Positions 36,182 to 45,129 are shown, numbered from the stretch's first letter. The stretch is 64,000 bases of DNA from Candidatus Litorirhabdus singularis (GCF_026262625.1 NZ_SHNN01000002.1:62001-126000); one strand, 5' to 3'. A program made the numbers and translations. The notes: a model not told the origin generated them from the sequence alone.

Positions 36182-37654
36182 CTAGTGCGCCATATCTATC
36201 GCATCGTCGTCGTCCACTTTCTCAGTGAAGCGGCGTAGGTAGAAGCCAGCCAATGCCAACATAACCCCACACACGGACGCAATCAGAGCCAGAGAGCCAA
36301 ACCAGAGCAGGGCGACTATGCCGACCATGCGGCGGTCCACTTCGCTGGCCGAGTTCTTGCCGTAAGCGTACATAGCCATACGATAAACCTGATTCTGATT
36401 GATCAGGTGGCCGATGTCAGAATTCAACATGCGCTGCTTGTTGCGCAATTTGAAAATGCTTTCGTCAATACCGAAGGAACGATTGGCTATCTCGTCCAGC
36501 TCAACCAATTTGTCCTCGGTATATTCGTCCAGGCTATCATTGCCTTGCTTACGGATTTGAGCAAAGCGCGACTTGTCTCTGGCGGCTTTGGAAACAACAT
36601 TGGACTCGAGCCTTGAGTTGGCCTCAAGCCGGTCAATGATTTCCTGTTTCTTGTCGGCAATACGCTGATTAACATCGTTTACGCGACCTTCATATTTTCC
36701 ATTGACGAACTCGAGCTGGTTCTTCAGCTGTCCTTCCATGGTGGACTGTTTGGTAATTGCGTCACCACCCAGATAGCCAGTAGTAATCAGTGAAAGTTGG
36801 TCTTCCTTGTTCTTGATCAGCGCCCGGTACTTGCTCTCAACCGTACTGCGCGTAAAGAAAGTCGCCTTTGACATTTCCCTGTCCATTTCGGATTTCAAGG
36901 ATTCCAGCTCACCCAGCAGGCGTTGACGTTCTTCTGCACTGCCACTGATATTACCCAGCAACATCGTTGAAATACGTTCCTCTACGGATTCCTGCTCGGC
37001 AGCCCAGTTGGCATAGTATTCGTCACGAACATCCATCAGACGACCTATTTCCTCCTGCAGCTCTGCCTCAAAGTTGTAATCGATGTTGGCCAGCACTTTG
37101 CGCATATTCTCATCGATACGCTGCGTGGAGGCCTTATACTCCTGATTGAGAGTGCCGCGCGAGCTTTCTACCTCACCCAGCATTTCATCTTCGGTAAATT
37201 TCTCGATATAGTCGCGCCGCTTTTCCAGTAGGGCGATTTCAGACTCAGTATTTTCAATCTCATTGCGGCGCGTATCAATAGCGCGATTAAGGTTAGAGAA
37301 GTTGCGCTCAAAGCCGTTGAGCATGGTTTCGAAGGTAATAATGCAAAGAAATATCACGAAACCCAAAAACAGGAAGCGCCAAGCGACGTGTTGCACGCTC
37401 ATAAAGGCGAACGTCAGCGGAATCTTGCACACTTCGACTACTGCGATCAGTAGGAAGGGGAGGCCCGCCACCAGCACCGCTGAGCCACCCGCCAGCAGGC
37501 CTCCGGTGGCCTCATTAGCAAAGGAGTTATAGGCAGAGACCGATACCACGATAGAAATGGTAAAACCGATCAACACCGCGATAATTTCTACGGTCCAGGC
37601 CAAGGTCACCAAAAAGCGCGAGTAATCGGACAAGTATTTTCTTGAGTACAGCAT
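36182..37654 (-). CDS. Large coiled-coil membrane protein, unknown function
   Basis: The 490-residue protein has three N-terminal membrane helices (about residues 14-40, 54-75, 90-110), a long charged coiled-coil stretch (about 115-430, heptad-like EIENTESEIALLEKRRDYIE and RVNDVNQRIADKKQEIIDR), one C-terminal membrane helix (about 448-472) and an acidic tail. I do not recognise a family with a known role. It could span or tether envelope parts. The dyad TGTAAA-N5-CTGACA lies 65 bases before its start. Confidence 0.75.
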   Translation of the reverse strand: MLYSRKYLSDYSRFLVTLAWTVEIIAVLIGFTISIVVSVSAYNSFANEATGGLLAGGSAVLVAGLPFLLIAVVEVCKIPLTFAFMSVQHVAWRFLFLGFVIFLCIITFETMLNGFERNFSNLNRAIDTRRNEIENTESEIALLEKRRDYIEKFTEDEMLGEVESSRGTLNQEYKASTQRIDENMRKVLANIDYNFEAELQEEIGRLMDVRDEYYANWAAEQESVEERISTMLLGNISGSAEERQRLLGELESLKSEMDREMSKATFFTRSTVESKYRALIKNKEDQLSLITTGYLGGDAITKQSTMEGQLKNQLEFVNGKYEGRVNDVNQRIADKKQEIIDRLEANSRLESNVVSKAARDKSRFAQIRKQGNDSLDEYTEDKLVELDEIANRSFGIDESIFKLRNKQRMLNSDIGHLINQNQVYRMAMYAYGKNSASEVDRRMVGIVALLWFGSLALIASVCGVMLALAGFYLRRFTEKVDDDDAIDMAH

Positions 37655-37718
37655 TGTGGGTCTCCGCCACTGGTTTATGCAGGCTGACTATATCAGCGGT
37701 ATTGTTTATATCACAAAG

Positions 37719-37735
37719 TGTAAAGATAGCTGACA
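37719..37735. promoter_or_regulatory. Third copy of the TGTCAG-N5-TTTACA dyad
   Basis: On the plus strand TGTAAA-GATAG-CTGACA; its reverse reads TGTCAG-CTATC-TTTACA, so both half-sites are identical to the copies at 22540-22556 and 45113-45129. It lies between two divergent genes. No exact sigma-54 promoter accompanies it; the nearest candidate, TGG at 37803 with AAGCA downstream, has one base too few between GG and GC. Confidence 0.55.
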
Positions 37736-37944
37736 CGCAATCGTGTGCAAGTCCCAGTGATCGGTTCTGTGATTAGTGTTCAGTTTGCAGCACAGAAGTA
37801 CGTGGTTATAATAAGCATCGACAATATTTATGTCTGCAGCTGCATATTAGACCACAGCCTCCGCGCTTGGCAGTGCAGTAGGCTGGGGTACTCTCAATAT
37901 TGATCACATAGCTATGCTCTTAGAGCAATCAAAGGAATTAGTTC

Positions 37945-38931
37945 ATGGCTTTGCTAAGCCCGGAAGAATGGAAGCGGTATTGGGATCTGGGAAATGTGAC
38001 CACCTTCGAGCGCAGCTTTGAAGATGGCTATGATGGCAGTATCCTGGAATTCTGGGAGCATCAGATTGACGGGCAGCACACACCGGTGATAGACCTTTGT
38101 TGCGGAAATGGCGCACTGGTCTGGGCCGCCGATAAGTTACTAAAGAGCAGGGGGGCGGATGTTCTCGTTACAGGTATTGATATCGCGAATATCAAGCCTT
38201 TCGTCAAGCTGAAGCGTAACAAGCGCGCGTATCCAAATGTTGATTTTATCGGCAATACATCGATTGAAAAACTGCCTCTGCCAGATGGGTCTGTGGGGTT
38301 GGCGATTAGTCAGTATGGGCTCGAATACGCGCGGTTCGAGAGCGTAATTCCAGAGTTGAGCAGAGTTCTCAAACAGCAAGCTCGTATTGCCTTGATAATG
38401 CATTCTGAGCAGTCTAGCATATTGCAGAACATGAGTTTATTCTTCGAGACTTTTTCAAAGTTTATGTTGCAGGATGGCTTGGCGGAGAAATTCCAGGCAT
38501 TGGATGAACTTTTTAACGCTCATAGGACTATTGATAGCGTCCGTGCTGATGATGTTTACAAAAAACTGATGGGAGAGATTAATCGTATACTCTATCCGAT
38601 AACCGGAAAATATATTGACGCCTTTACGGTATTCCCTGCGCAGCCTCCTGCTAACCTGATGGACCTCTACGTGAGAAATTTATTTCAGGTTTTTCAGAAT
38701 CGCGGAGCTAATAATCGGGCTCGTAAAAAAGACCTGGATTTTCAGTTGCGACAGATTGATGCCACTCTTGGGCGGGTCGAAGATTTACGAACCGCAGCCG
38801 TCAGTGATCAAGAGCTAGTGCAGCTAAAGAGTCTGCTTGAGCGCCATGGTTTTACCGTCACACATTGTGAGGACTTGTTGTATGGTCCTGCGAAGGACAA
38901 TTTTGGCTACAGTCTGGTCGCCGAACGCTAA
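37945..38931 (+). CDS. SAM-dependent methyltransferase
   Basis: The 328-residue protein has a class I SAM fold: VIDLCCGNGALVWAA near residues 49-63 (motif I), VTGIDIANIK (motif II), and ISQYGLEYARFESVIPELSRVLK (the usual post-motif region of Methyltransf_11). The C-terminal 120 residues are an added helical part. The substrate is unknown; its place before three TPR-sulfotransferase genes suggests a role in the same modification, not shown. AAAGGAA lies before the ATG. Confidence 0.83.
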   Translation: MALLSPEEWKRYWDLGNVTTFERSFEDGYDGSILEFWEHQIDGQHTPVIDLCCGNGALVWAADKLLKSRGADVLVTGIDIANIKPFVKLKRNKRAYPNVDFIGNTSIEKLPLPDGSVGLAISQYGLEYARFESVIPELSRVLKQQARIALIMHSEQSSILQNMSLFFETFSKFMLQDGLAEKFQALDELFNAHRTIDSVRADDVYKKLMGEINRILYPITGKYIDAFTVFPAQPPANLMDLYVRNLFQVFQNRGANNRARKKDLDFQLRQIDATLGRVEDLRTAAVSDQELVQLKSLLERHGFTVTHCEDLLYGPAKDNFGYSLVAER

Positions 38932-39016
38932 TATAGTATAGTCTACGTAACTGTAAGTCGTGTTTTTAACCTGATGCCCTGCTTATCTAGCTTGCAGAGA
39001 ATTTGGTTGGCGCCGA

Positions 39017-40552
39017 TTAGCCACCATTCTCCTCATTTTCAAGCTCCTCTGCCATGGCAAGAATAGGCCCGAGATAATCCGTGAACTTCTCCCATTCTGA
39101 TACAGCTGAAGAATATAGCTTTTGCTTTACCTGAAAATTACTGGCGCTAGAGACGGCTCTGTCGCCTTTGTGAAATTCAAGGCAATCGTCATTCCACGGC
39201 AGTTCGCAGAACTCAAGCAGTGCTCGAGTCTGCGCTTTCTGATCGGCTACTAGTGTCTCGTAGTGCTGGGTATAGACCTTACCAGGCAGCTCCACGTTCC
39301 AAAATTCAATTATCTCTTGGGTGCCGCGATAGTGCGCTGCAAGGTGGTCTAGTCGGTAGGAAAATGGTACCAGGCCTGATCCGAATAAGACTTTATAGCA
39401 CCCATAGCATGTGGCCACAGGATGGCGGGCGGAGTGGATAAACTTTGCATGGGGAAATATTGCGGCAATCAGGCCTGGATAAAGATAGTTACCTAACGTT
39501 TTATCAATAATTACCGGTGAACTATCAAGATCGCTGATTGCCCCTAGATAATTTGCCGCAATTTCAGGCATTTTCGAAAAATCGGCACTCTCAAGGGCCG
39601 CTGGGAAAGGCAGCTGATCACCGTGCTCCCAGCAAAAATTGCTGACCGCATGGTGCATATGCGGATTTTCACCTGCGCTGGCAACCTGGGGATGTGCGCA
39701 CAGAATTTGTTCAATTAGGGTTGAGCCGCTGCGCGGCATGCCGATGACGAAAATGATTCTTCTTTGTTCAGCGTTCGGGTAGTTGAGCTGCCTGATTCGG
39801 TCTTGGGTAAAGAACTTCCGAGTGGCGTTTATCGTTGACCAGTGTTCGTCTGAGCTGTAGACGTGATGCAGGTCGGCAAGCTGATTGCCGCGAGTAAGGT
39901 GCTTGAACTGTTTCTCTATATCGCCTTTCTTGTCATAAGTATTGGCCAACGCAAAGTGGGCGTAGATCTGGTCTGCCTGATTAAGCTGCGCGGAGTCCAG
40001 CAGAAACTCCAATTGCCTGACTCTCGGTTTGCTTAACCCTGGTCCTGGTAAGCGAGCCATTTGCAGGGCACTGCGAGCCTCTCGCTTGTTGCAGTTTAGG
40101 GCTTGATTGTAGCAAGCTAAGGCTTGTGTGGAATCGCCAAGCGCTAGATAAGCGTCACCCATCTCACAGTGATAGCGGTGATTACCGGGATTCAGTTCCA
40201 GTAGTGCCTGAAGAAATGCGATGGTTGTAGCCCCATCGTTACCTGCCATCGCTATGCGCGATTGCATAACCAGCGCTCGCTCAGCGTCATACTTCAGATC
40301 GGTCGCCTTGCGGGCGTACTCAGCAGCTTTGCTCAGTTCTCGATTGAGCAACATTATGTCAGCAGCAAACAATTGCGCATCAAAGTCCTGCGGCGCCGCA
40401 GTAGCTAGAGCTTCAATGTAGTATGCTGCAGCTGCGTACCGCGCCGCATTAGCTTCTGACCGGGCAAGGTCGAACAGCTGCTGATAGGACATAGTTTGCT
40501 GAGACGGCGGGTTGCCCACCGGTAGGGTTAATTTTAGTTGCTCCGATTTCAT
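39017..40552 (-). CDS. TPR-sulfotransferase fusion 1
   Basis: The 511-residue protein joins TPR repeats (residues about 20-250, for example AEYARKATDLKYD and YLALGDSTQALACYNQAL) to a sulfotransferase domain with the PAPS 5'-phosphosulfate loop MPRSGST at residues 272-278 and SARHPVATC as the 3'-phosphate segment. Known relatives transfer sulfate from PAPS to a glycan or peptide; TPRs likely hold the partner. It is one of three such genes in 5 kb. Confidence 0.87.
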   Translation of the reverse strand: MKSEQLKLTLPVGNPPSQQTMSYQQLFDLARSEANAARYAAAAYYIEALATAAPQDFDAQLFAADIMLLNRELSKAAEYARKATDLKYDAERALVMQSRIAMAGNDGATTIAFLQALLELNPGNHRYHCEMGDAYLALGDSTQALACYNQALNCNKREARSALQMARLPGPGLSKPRVRQLEFLLDSAQLNQADQIYAHFALANTYDKKGDIEKQFKHLTRGNQLADLHHVYSSDEHWSTINATRKFFTQDRIRQLNYPNAEQRRIIFVIGMPRSGSTLIEQILCAHPQVASAGENPHMHHAVSNFCWEHGDQLPFPAALESADFSKMPEIAANYLGAISDLDSSPVIIDKTLGNYLYPGLIAAIFPHAKFIHSARHPVATCYGCYKVLFGSGLVPFSYRLDHLAAHYRGTQEIIEFWNVELPGKVYTQHYETLVADQKAQTRALLEFCELPWNDDCLEFHKGDRAVSSASNFQVKQKLYSSAVSEWEKFTDYLGPILAMAEELENEENGG

Positions 40553-40684
40553 CGACTAGTTAGGTATACTTTTGTGGTTGATAATTGGCGTCTGTGTCAG
40601 CATACCATGAGCGCAGTATCCCTTTGCAGTGTAATCAGAGCGGTTAGAATAAATTGGCGGAGTTAGTGGATTGGAAAACCTACC

Positions 40685-42259
40685 ATGGCCTTGAGTAAAA
40701 AGTACGCCAAACTTGCCGCCAAAAAGACGTTGCGCTTGCGCGAGTCAGAGAGTGTTGCAGAGCGCGCACTGGGCTACGATGATGCTATAGCTCTGGTAAG
40801 ACAGCTGCGCAAGTCCGGGCGCTACGGCGAGGCCAAGCGATGCCTCGAGCAAATATGTGAGCAGTTGCACACGGTGCCAGAGCCACACCTCTACTTGCTC
40901 AATGTATGTATCGACGGCATGTTTATTGATCAGGCTGGCGCGTTGGTCGATTTCTGTTTAAAGAAATTCCCCAGAAGCAACCAGGTTCTTACCAATGCCG
41001 TTCGCTTTCACCGGGTCACGGGAAACCTTGATGGTGCCATCCAGTTGCTTGATCGAGCCACTGAACTGCACCCAGCCAATGATGAAAATCATGCGCTTCG
41101 AGGCCTAGTGCTCAAATCCAATGGTGATAGAGACAATGCACTGCGCTCTTTTGAGACTGCTTTGAAACTCAACAGAAATAACATTGCTGCGATTGAAGGC
41201 AAAATTAGCATTACTGGAGCGGAAGCCGGTGCTGATACTGCGGCTACGGCGCTAGCAATGATCGAATCGGAAAAGTATGGTTCCTTCGATATTGCTTCAC
41301 TGCACTTCGCCCTTGCAGAATTCTACGCCGAGTCTGATCTTGATAAACATTTTGCGCATTTAGGTGCCGGTAACGATGCAATGATTGATTGGCGTCCTTA
41401 CGATGCTGCAAAGGATGAGGAAAATGTTGCCGGCATTATCGCCAAATTTGACGCGTTTGGCGTAGCCCAAGTAGCAGATGTTAGTCAGGAAGACGACGCT
41501 CCGATTTTTATTGTCGCACTGCCGCGATCGGGAACAACATTGTTGGAGAGAATGCTGGGAGGGCATTCCAGCCTGGCCAATATCGGCGAGACCGGGGCGT
41601 TCCAACTGGCGCTTACAGACGAGCTGGCGCAAGGCAATATAGGCGGGGTCTTGCGGATACCCAATATTAGCAAGGACGTTGATACAAATCGGCTGCAAGC
41701 ATATTGTCACCAGGTGCGCGAAAAGTTTTATGCACACTATTTTGTGCGGCAGGGAGGTACAACCAGACTGGTGGATAAGTCTTTAGAAAACACTAATCTG
41801 GTGGGTAGCATTTTCACAGTCTTTCCGAATGCTCGCATAATCGACCTGCAGCGGCATCCGCTGGATATTATTTATTCAAGCTATCGACAGAATTTTACCG
41901 CCGGTGTTAATTTTTCGTTCAAGCTTGAGCATCTGGCGCAAAAGTATTTGCTTTATTCACGCATTATGGATCATTGGCGAAGCCTCTATTCCGACCGAAT
42001 TTTGTCGGTAAGCTATGAGTCATTGGTTGGTGACGCGGAAACTGTCATGCAAAAAATTCTCGCCTACTGTGATCTGGAATGGGAAGAGGCATGCCTGGAT
42101 CATCGCAGCAATATGGCCTTGGTGAATACCGCCAGTATTGATCAGGTTCGCCAGCCATTGTACCAAAGCTCTGTCTATGGCTGGCGGCGAGTCGAGAAGC
42201 ACCTGAAACCGGCGATCGACCTATTGGGAGAGGCGGCAGATTACCAGCCTCTGCCCTGA
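40685..42259 (+). CDS. TPR-sulfotransferase fusion 2
   Basis: The 524-residue protein has TPR-like repeats in residues about 30-250 and a sulfotransferase part with LPRSGTT at 279-285 and DLQRHPLDIIYSSY as the 3'-phosphate region. It is divergent from fusion 1 and convergent with fusion 3. The PAPS loop differs (ALPRSGTTLLERML against GMPRSGST/GMPRSGTS), so the three are paralogues that have moved apart and may serve different acceptors. Confidence 0.87.
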   Translation: MALSKKYAKLAAKKTLRLRESESVAERALGYDDAIALVRQLRKSGRYGEAKRCLEQICEQLHTVPEPHLYLLNVCIDGMFIDQAGALVDFCLKKFPRSNQVLTNAVRFHRVTGNLDGAIQLLDRATELHPANDENHALRGLVLKSNGDRDNALRSFETALKLNRNNIAAIEGKISITGAEAGADTAATALAMIESEKYGSFDIASLHFALAEFYAESDLDKHFAHLGAGNDAMIDWRPYDAAKDEENVAGIIAKFDAFGVAQVADVSQEDDAPIFIVALPRSGTTLLERMLGGHSSLANIGETGAFQLALTDELAQGNIGGVLRIPNISKDVDTNRLQAYCHQVREKFYAHYFVRQGGTTRLVDKSLENTNLVGSIFTVFPNARIIDLQRHPLDIIYSSYRQNFTAGVNFSFKLEHLAQKYLLYSRIMDHWRSLYSDRILSVSYESLVGDAETVMQKILAYCDLEWEEACLDHRSNMALVNTASIDQVRQPLYQSSVYGWRRVEKHLKPAIDLLGEAADYQPLP

Positions 42260-42415
42260 GCCAGCAGAGTAATTTTCTGGTGACCGTGTATGAGACATCT
42301 CTCAGATCGCCGGTGATCATGACATCTATGCGCAGTGCCGCCCGCGCAAGGTGGGAAGGTCAACGCCGGCCATGGGTGCCCGAAATACGACATCGCCCCA
42401 TCGCAACCTGAAGAG

Positions 42416-44035
42416 TCAGTATGAGCCGGCGGGCGAGTTCAGGGCCGCCTGAAACGTTGCAAACTGTGTTTCAAAATTCTTCCAGCCATGAACTGAACTC
42501 CCGTAGATGGGTTGGCGCACCTGTGCCGCGCTAACTGTATCAACGGCACGGCGGGTGGTATAAAAGCTCAGGCACTGTTGCTCGAAGCTAAGGTCGCAGA
42601 ATTTGAGTAGTGCCCTCACCTCATCCCCAGTGTTGCTGATCAGGTCCTCGTAGGCGATATCGTAGATCCTGAATGGTAGCGCATCGTGCCAGTGGCGCAT
42701 CAGTGCAAGATATTCTCTGAAGTATCGGCCCAGTGTACTCAAATTATGCGAATACGCATGCGCGCCCTCGAACACATGCTTGAAAATTGATAACGCGGTG
42801 TCTTCCGGGCAGCGCCGACAATGAATAATTTTTGCGTTGGGGAAGAGCAGGGTTATCAGCCCGATATAAAAAAAGTTGGCGGGCATTTTGTCTACTACCC
42901 TCTGGGCATTGCCTGACAGAGCCGCAGTTTTAGTCAGATAACGTTGTGCCAGCTGCCGCAGCTCTTCACGACTTACTGTGTCTATGCCGCTTGGAAACTG
43001 TTGTGCAAGACCCTGCTCCAGTCGAATCGATAGAGTGTGCATGTCATCCAGTTCGCCACCTCCAAACACCTCGGAATGACTGGCGAGAATTTGTTCAACC
43101 AGACTGGTACCTGAGCGGGGCATTCCGACAACAAATATGGGACAGTTGGATGGCGAGCCAATAGGTGTATGCTCGAGAAAAAATTCCTTGCTCAGTACCT
43201 GTTTGATATTGGCAAACTTGGCCATGGCTACATCTTCCCGATAACCCTTGCTTCCACCTTCCAGCCGGTTAGCGTCGATATAGAGTGCCATGGCTTCATC
43301 GTACCTTGCGATATCCTCATAGGCCTTGCCCAAGCCGTAAAACAGAAACATACGCGCGAGAGGCGCCAGTGCGTCGCTATTTTCCCGCAACAGAGTTTCC
43401 ATTTGCACAATATCTGGGGAATCTGGCGTATGGCTGATCAATCTGGAGAGGTTAAAGTGGGCATGCATGCAGTGCGGGTCCAGTGCGGTGGCTTTGCGAT
43501 AGTATTGTTCGGCGAGCTGTGCATTGCCCTTGATGCCATAAAGGACACCCAGCGTACTGTATGTTCTTGCGTCCGTAGGCTCCAGCTCTAGCATGCGTAA
43601 GAGAGCTGCTTCGGTAATATCCAGCTGCCAGGTTTTGCGTGCTTTTGTTGCCAGCTGGGCTAGCTGAATAGCATCTTTGCTCGCCTGCACTAACGGCTTC
43701 AGCAGCTGGCGAGTCTGTTGCAGCTGACCGAAGTAATGCGCTACACCTGCTAGCTTGATACTGGCTTCAAAATTACCAGGGTCCTCTCTTACAACTGTTT
43801 CCAGAAAAGGTCGGGCGCGATCCTCCCGGTTATAGATCAGGTACAGGGAGGCAATGGCGTTATTGGCTTCAAGATTGAGCGGTTCTGCCTGCAACACCTG
43901 CAGATACAGCTTCTCGGCGCCAGTATAGTCGCGTTGGGCAAAGGCGCGGCGGGCCATGCCCATTTTTACCGTGGGCAGGTTCAGGGGCTGCTTCTGAGCG
44001 CCGGTGGAGTCGGTGCTGTTAGATATTGTAGCCAT
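42416..44035 (-). CDS. TPR-sulfotransferase fusion 3
   Basis: The 539-residue protein has the longest TPR part (residues about 25-285; RAFAQRDYTGAEKLYLQVLQ and GNAQLAEQYYRKATALDP are clear repeats) and PAPS loop MPRSGTS at 305-311, with HCRRCPEDTALSIFKH as the second PAPS segment. It precedes the VPLPA-CTERM gene's terminator and may act on proteins or glycans of that surface system, which is inference from position. Confidence 0.88.
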   Translation of the reverse strand: MATISNSTDSTGAQKQPLNLPTVKMGMARRAFAQRDYTGAEKLYLQVLQAEPLNLEANNAIASLYLIYNREDRARPFLETVVREDPGNFEASIKLAGVAHYFGQLQQTRQLLKPLVQASKDAIQLAQLATKARKTWQLDITEAALLRMLELEPTDARTYSTLGVLYGIKGNAQLAEQYYRKATALDPHCMHAHFNLSRLISHTPDSPDIVQMETLLRENSDALAPLARMFLFYGLGKAYEDIARYDEAMALYIDANRLEGGSKGYREDVAMAKFANIKQVLSKEFFLEHTPIGSPSNCPIFVVGMPRSGTSLVEQILASHSEVFGGGELDDMHTLSIRLEQGLAQQFPSGIDTVSREELRQLAQRYLTKTAALSGNAQRVVDKMPANFFYIGLITLLFPNAKIIHCRRCPEDTALSIFKHVFEGAHAYSHNLSTLGRYFREYLALMRHWHDALPFRIYDIAYEDLISNTGDEVRALLKFCDLSFEQQCLSFYTTRRAVDTVSAAQVRQPIYGSSVHGWKNFETQFATFQAALNSPAGSY

Positions 44036-44143
44036 GCTGGGGATGATACCTGCTGCGCCATCGGGTCGCTATGTGTCCCGGCCAGGACTGTCGTGTACCT
44101 CACACTTGCTGCCACACGTTCTGGATGGGGAGTATTACAGGCA

Positions 44144-44172
44144 ATAAAAAAGGCGCCCGGAGGGCGCCTTTC
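44144..44172 (-). terminator. Rho-independent terminator after the VPLPA-CTERM gene
   Basis: Read on the minus strand: AAAGGCGCCC-TCC-GGGCGCC followed by seven T. It lies about 30 bases beyond the stop codon. Confidence 0.88.
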
Positions 44173-44202
44173 CAGCAACGAATGCTAATTGCCCAATGGC
44201 AA

Positions 44203-44766
44203 TTAAGACATTTTGCGCTTGCGGCTCACACCAGCCAAGCCCAGTAGGGCTGAACCGAATAGCCAGGCAGCTGCGGGCAGGGGGACAGGGGACAGGGTAG
44301 CAGTGGCGTTGATGTTAACGATGCCTGGAGTAAACGTACTCCAGCTTCCACCCGTATTGATATCAACCGAGAAGATTGGATTGGTGCCGGGCGCTGGAGC
44401 CTCGCCAACTGGTAAGGTGCTGCAGATAAGAGCCGCACCAACACATGCGCTAGTTTCGCCTAGTTGGGTGCCATCAGCGGTCCAGGTAGTACCTGTGATG
44501 CTGCCTCCATAGACGGCAGTAGCGGTTACGGTAGCTGTGGCATAAAAGGCCGGAATATTAGTGTACGTATCCTGCGAAATAGTCAGAGTACCGGAATCGT
44601 CAAATGCACCGGTACCGGTGCCTGATCCAGTACCATCTGCAGCACCAGTAATAACGAGTACGGATGAGAAGGCCATTGCGGCGCCAACAGGCGCTGCGTG
44701 GGCTTGAGCGCCCATCAGTGCGGCAACTGATGCTGCGGTTAGAGCTAAGGGTAATTTTGTGTTCAT
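44203..44766 (-). CDS. VPLPA-CTERM sorting-domain protein (matrix/surface substrate)
   Basis: The 187-residue protein starts with a signal peptide (LALTAASVAALMGAQAHAAP), has a Thr/Gly/Ser-rich middle with few charged residues, and ends with VPLPAAAWLFGSALLGL, then a short basic tail, RKRKMS. This is the PEP-CTERM/VPLPA sorting signal handled by an exosortase, which cuts and anchors such proteins, often in EPS-making bacteria. It has its own sigma-54 promoter, a riboswitch-like leader and a terminator. No exosortase gene is seen in the window; it may lie beyond the right edge. Confidence 0.92.
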   Translation of the reverse strand: MNTKLPLALTAASVAALMGAQAHAAPVGAAMAFSSVLVITGAADGTGSGTGTGAFDDSGTLTISQDTYTNIPAFYATATVTATAVYGGSITGTTWTADGTQLGETSACVGAALICSTLPVGEAPAPGTNPIFSVDINTGGSWSTFTPGIVNINATATLSPVPLPAAAWLFGSALLGLAGVSRKRKMS

Positions 44767-44802
44767 ATTATATCATTCCTCAAGTTTCATTCAGGAAGGG
44801 TT

Positions 44803-44898
44803 GTAAGCTGGCTATCTACAGTGATGGTTTATCCACCGCCACAGACCCTTAGCCTTTCCGCCGCCACCTCGCGATGGTTTTGGCCTATGCCTTCTTAC
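44803..44898 (-). ncRNA. Candidate c-di-GMP-I (GEMM) riboswitch-like leader
   Basis: In the leader of the VPLPA-CTERM gene, read on the minus strand: outer stem GUAAG/CUUAC plus GGC/GCC, AGGCCAAAACC (GEMM: GGGCAAACC), hairpin CCAUC-GCGA-GGUGG with a GNRA loop at 44864-44877, GGAAAGGCU (GEMM: GCAAAGCC), GGGUCU (GEMM: GGCCU-like), a second hairpin GGUGG-AUAAA-CCAUC at 44823-44837, and UAGCCAGCUUAC (GEMM: UAGCCGGGUUACC). The order, loop type and size of about 96 nt match c-di-GMP-I riboswitches; some core bases differ. Direction of control not seen. Confidence 0.6.
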
Positions 44899-45010
44899 CG
44901 GTTTGTTAGTAAGAATTTACTCCTAAACTGTCTGTTCATTTAATTCAGCAGTTCCTTTTCGGCTAATACCGATGCCAAAACTTACTTTTCAGATCAGTTC
45001 CCCATAATAA

Positions 45011-45027
45011 AGCAATAGTTGTGCCAC
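45011..45027 (-). promoter_or_regulatory. Sigma-54 promoter of the VPLPA-CTERM gene
   Basis: On the minus strand TGGCAC-AACTA-TTGCT, a perfect -24/-12 match. It would give a leader of about 235 bases that contains the riboswitch-like RNA. PEP-CTERM genes are known to be sigma-54 dependent through PrsK/PrsR in Zoogloea. Confidence 0.9.
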
Positions 45028-45112
45028 CTAGAATAAAACATATATAAAACAATTAGCTAAAGATAAAAGTGACTGGGAGACTAAGTACAGAATCAAGCAA
45101 ATATACCAGAAG

Positions 45113-45129
45113 TGTAAAATTTTCTGACA
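45113..45129 (-). promoter_or_regulatory. Candidate enhancer (activator) dyad
   Basis: On the minus strand TGTCAG-AAAAT-TTTACA, 86 bases before the sigma-54 promoter. It is 16 of 17 identical with 22540-22556. The spacing suits a sigma-54 enhancer-binding protein such as PrsR. It also lies 147 bases before the PPIase gene on the other strand. Confidence 0.65.

Noticed and set aside
37803-37817. Possible sigma-54 promoter TGGTTA...AAGCA after the third dyad
   Set aside because: GG and GC are one base too close and the -12 box is poor, so it is only mentioned, not called.
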